From Candidatus Nealsonbacteria bacterium RIFCSPLOWO2_01_FULL_38_120 (lineage in GTDB: Bacteria > Patescibacteriota > Minisyncoccia > Minisyncoccales > GWA2-38-27): a DNA stretch of 5,928 nucleotides. The notes below the pieces were generated by a model. That model made no database searches. It had not been told where the DNA came from and saw nothing but the letters and a program-made list of their open reading frames with translations. The stretch covers positions 1 through 5,928 of the forward strand of contig MHMF01000035.1 of NCBI GenBank assembly GCA_001821475.1, given 5' to 3'. The position numbers and the translations under genes are program-made. Below, piece by piece: positions 4,283 through 5,928 of this stretch (the first letter of the stretch is position 1; every line of letters starts with the position of its first letter).

Positions 4283-4311
4283 TTTTTACTTTGACTCGCC
4301 ATAGCCACGTT

Positions 4312-4614
4312 TCAGCGCGGCGAAGGCAGATTAAAAATATCACGGCAAAATTCGCAACCGGTTCCGTTGAAAATTAAGCCCTGCTCTTGGCGAAAATTTA
4401 AAAATCTTCCGTAGTTGCCGCCATCTATTTGCAGAACAGATTTTGGGGTAGCGCTCTCCCCTTCTTCAGTTGCGATAATGCGCTTATAAAATAAAAACCC
4501 GCTTACAATAAAAGCAATAAAAAAAACAAAAAGTCCGGCAATAAAAATATTGTTTGCCACCAGCCATGGAGTTTTTAATAAAAATTTTCCAAGAGCGGCT
4601 ATCTTTTTTTTCAT
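4312..4614 (-). CDS. small single-pass membrane protein of the pil operon
   Basis: This 100-residue protein has a short cytoplasmic start (MKKKIAALGKFLLKTPWLVA), one membrane helix (about 22-43, IFIAGLFVFFIAFIVSGFLFY) and an extracytoplasmic tail of about 55 residues. The tail ends NGTGCEFCRDIFNLPSPR, with a CxxC pair at Cys87/Cys90. It starts one base after the pilO stop, so it is translationally coupled to pilO. The position after pilN-pilO is that of pilP in Gram-negative operons, but it is too short and shows no PilP beta-sandwich or lipobox. I infer an accessory subunit of the pilus inner-membrane platform specific to this lineage. Confidence 0.75.
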   Translation of the reverse strand: MKKKIAALGKFLLKTPWLVANNIFIAGLFVFFIAFIVSGFLFYKRIIATEEGESATPKSVLQIDGGNYGRFLNFRQEQGLIFNGTGCEFCRDIFNLPSPR

Positions 4615-4615
4615 T

Positions 4616-5179
4616 TTATCTGGAAAACACTTTAATTGTTAAATTCATCAACACTCCATCCTTCGGAAAATCGGGATATTTATTAAGAATAATTTCTCGG
4701 TTAGTTATTTTTTGCGCGTTCATATTTTGCGGTTCTAATAAATATGGTCCGTATTCAACTTTCTGTAAAAACGCCCTGCATCCGGAAAAACTTCCCGCTA
4801 AATTGATTTGAAAACCCATTGGCATCCATATAGCGCCCTCTTCTTTTTTGAACGAAATCGGAGAAATATCAATTGATATATTATTTTCCTCCGCGATATT
4901 TTCAAGGAATTGGATAAGTTCAATGGGAATCTCTGAATCTACGAAAACTCCATTTATTTTTGCCTGGCCTTCGCTTAAAATCACAGACGCCTCTTTTATT
5001 CTTTTTTCTTCCTCTAATTTATTGCCGGTTAATACGACTTCCTTTTCCAGCCGGGCAAGCTCTTTTGAATTATTTTCTATTGTTTTATATAAAAAATACA
5101 CGCCGAAATAAGCTAAAACAGCAACTAAAATTGCTGAGCAGACGGAGATTATTAAAAATTTTTTGTTCAAAAAAATCAT
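4616..5179 (-). CDS. pilO: PilO-like type IV pilus assembly protein
   Basis: The 187-residue protein has the PilO plan: a membrane helix at about 8-31, a charged coiled-coil stretch (32-65, ENNSKELARLEKEVVLTGNK...), then a ferredoxin-like domain (about 75-187). The domain contains the family-typical IPIELIQFLENIAEENNISI and MGFQINLAGSFSGCRAFLQKVE. PilO pairs with PilN in the inner-membrane alignment platform that links the cytoplasmic PilM ring and motor to the pilus. The start lies 14 bp after the pilN stop, with no clear Shine-Dalgarno. Assignment to PilO rather than a GspM-like homologue rests on the pilN neighbour. Sequence divergence is high. Confidence 0.85.
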   Translation of the reverse strand: MIFLNKKFLIISVCSAILVAVLAYFGVYFLYKTIENNSKELARLEKEVVLTGNKLEEEKRIKEASVILSEGQAKINGVFVDSEIPIELIQFLENIAEENNISIDISPISFKKEEGAIWMPMGFQINLAGSFSGCRAFLQKVEYGPYLLEPQNMNAQKITNREIILNKYPDFPKDGVLMNLTIKVFSR

Positions 5180-5193
5180 ATTTTCTGAAATTG

Positions 5194-5748
5194 TTATTCC
5201 TTGTTTTTTTCCTTAAGCCCAAAAGATATAAAAAAATTAATATCAGACGGCTTAACCCAATCCGATTGGGGAAAATAAACATTTTGAAAATAATCTCCTT
5301 CTTTGTCAATATTTTTTTTCAGCTCCAATAAACCTTCCCTGCTCGGAGAAAAACCAGAAACAGAAACCACTATTTCTTCTTTCTTTTTATCAACGGTTAA
5401 ATTGGTAAAATAAATGTTTCCTGGCATAACGGCTGATATTTTATCAAAAATTTCAGAAAAATAAACTTTGTTTTCGTAAAATTTATTAATCTCGGCCACA
5501 TCAAAATCAAGCAAAGCGATTCTTTTCTCTAAATCAAGCTCCTCTGCCTTAAAAGAAAACCCCATAATCTGGTCTGCCTTCGCCCTTTGGGCATCAAGCT
5601 GAATTTTTATATATAAATTAATGAAAATAAAAAATGCGAGCAAGCAGGAAATAAAAAATAAAACTAAAAACCAGTGAATCGCCGCCACTTTTATTTTTAT
5701 CTCTGTTAAAATTTTATTTTTTTCTTTAGGGGGCAATAAATTTATCAT
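5194..5748 (-). CDS. pilN: PilN-like type IV pilus assembly protein
   Basis: The 184-residue protein opens with MINLLPPKEK, the PilN signature that binds PilM in the cytoplasm. A membrane helix (about 22-47) and a coiled-coil segment (about 50-90) follow. The C-terminal domain has SEIFDKISAVMPGNIYFTNLTVDKKKEEIVVSVSGFSPSREGLLELKKNI, the usual PilN ferredoxin-like core. It is the first gene of the operon visible here, with pilO and a third small gene after it. No Shine-Dalgarno precedes its ATG and the 180 bp upstream contain no pilM, which normally directly precedes pilN. It either lies beyond the window or has been separated by the repeat at 5818-5879. Confidence 0.9.
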   Translation of the reverse strand: MINLLPPKEKNKILTEIKIKVAAIHWFLVLFFISCLLAFFIFINLYIKIQLDAQRAKADQIMGFSFKAEELDLEKRIALLDFDVAEINKFYENKVYFSEIFDKISAVMPGNIYFTNLTVDKKKEEIVVSVSGFSPSREGLLELKKNIDKEGDYFQNVYFPQSDWVKPSDINFFISFGLKEKNKE

Positions 5749-5817
5749 AAAAATTAGAAAATAAAAAATAGCAATAGAAATTAGAAAACGAAAAATAGAA
5801 AATTTTCTAATTTACTT
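5749..5817. other. AT-rich leader of pilN
   Basis: Repeated TTAGAAA/ATAGAAA words precede the pilN ATG, including a 14-bp palindrome TAGAAAATTTTCTA (5796-5809). I find no convincing promoter and no gene. Confidence 0.4.
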
Positions 5818-5879
5818 ACCCTGTTAGAGGTTTTTTCTTCTTATGCTCCTTCTCTGTCTTTATAAATCTCTAACGGGGT
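5818..5879. repeat. hairpin element, 12-bp stem with 38-nt loop
   Basis: The arms 5818-5829 (ACCCTGTTAGAG) and 5868-5879 (CTCTAACGGGGT) pair over 12 bp with one G-U. On the minus strand the loop is purine-rich (it contains GACAGAGAAGGAGC). It lies about 70 bp before pilN on the side where pilM is expected. It could be a dispersed inverted repeat or an mRNA leader structure. I have an unverified impression that CTCTAACGGGGT hairpins recur in related genomes. Confidence 0.6.
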
Positions 5880-5928
5880 GCGCTAATTTCCGATTTCTAT
5901 CAACTTATTTCTATGGTCATTCCTTTTT

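Noticed and set aside
4554..5331. Plus-strand ORFs opposite pilN and pilO
   Set aside because: Shadow frames of well-supported minus-strand genes.
5883..5928. Possible C-terminus of an upstream minus-strand gene (reads ...KLIEIGN then stop, or ...GMTIEIS then stop in another frame)
   Set aside because: Too short to identify, with two competing frames and no PilM-like ending.

Overview
The window looks like a chromosomal piece of a Candidate Phyla Radiation (Patescibacteria, probably Parcubacteria-like) bacterium. This is inferred from the AT-rich sequence, the very small genes, the scarcity of Shine-Dalgarno sites, a signal-less HtrA-type protease, an EF-Tu domain 2-like mini-protein, and a compact PilN/PilO operon. 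No marker gene fixes the taxonomy.

Layout. (1) 1-360, + strand: a near-consensus sigma70-type promoter, a tiny extremely acidic protein, and a strong bidirectional terminator. (2) 365-1364, - strand: a run of small genes read right to left. These are an 85-aa EF-Tu domain 2-like protein, two possible microproteins (30 and 48 aa) with almost no spacing, and a 109-aa membrane protein that ends toward the terminator at 319-358. (3) 1350-1552, - strand: the most interesting locus. A TTGACA-N16-TATCAT promoter, a ~170-nt sequence that folds as one long irregular hairpin with a central bubble, and an intrinsic terminator together look like a free-standing structured RNA gene with 6S RNA-like architecture. 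(4) 1553-2251: tRNA-Arg(CCU) on the - strand, AT-rich simple repeats, and a ~200-bp imperfect palindrome just in front of the protease gene. (5) 2252-3326: an HtrA-family serine protease on the + strand, with a terminator shared with tRNA-His(GUG) on the - strand. (6) 3406-4282, - strand: a small anchored protein with two 19-residue YSPYAL...SGLV repeats, followed by hairpins, and tRNA-Arg(UCU) with a clear promoter. (7) 4312-5748, - strand: pilN, pilO and a third small membrane protein of a type IV pilus inner-membrane assembly operon. (8) 5749-5928: non-coding, with a 62-bp hairpin element; the expected pilM is not visible inside the window.

All three tRNAs and most proteins lie on the - strand; only the acidic gene and the protease are on the + strand. 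Well-formed -35/-10 promoters stand before the tRNAs, the acidic gene and the putative RNA gene. Most protein starts lack a recognisable Shine-Dalgarno, so starts are assigned largely by ORF limits and gene-to-gene spacing. Two related palindromic repeats (365-425 and 2028-2229) share the terminal motif TTTGAATTACGAAATG and look like non-autonomous, MITE-like elements.
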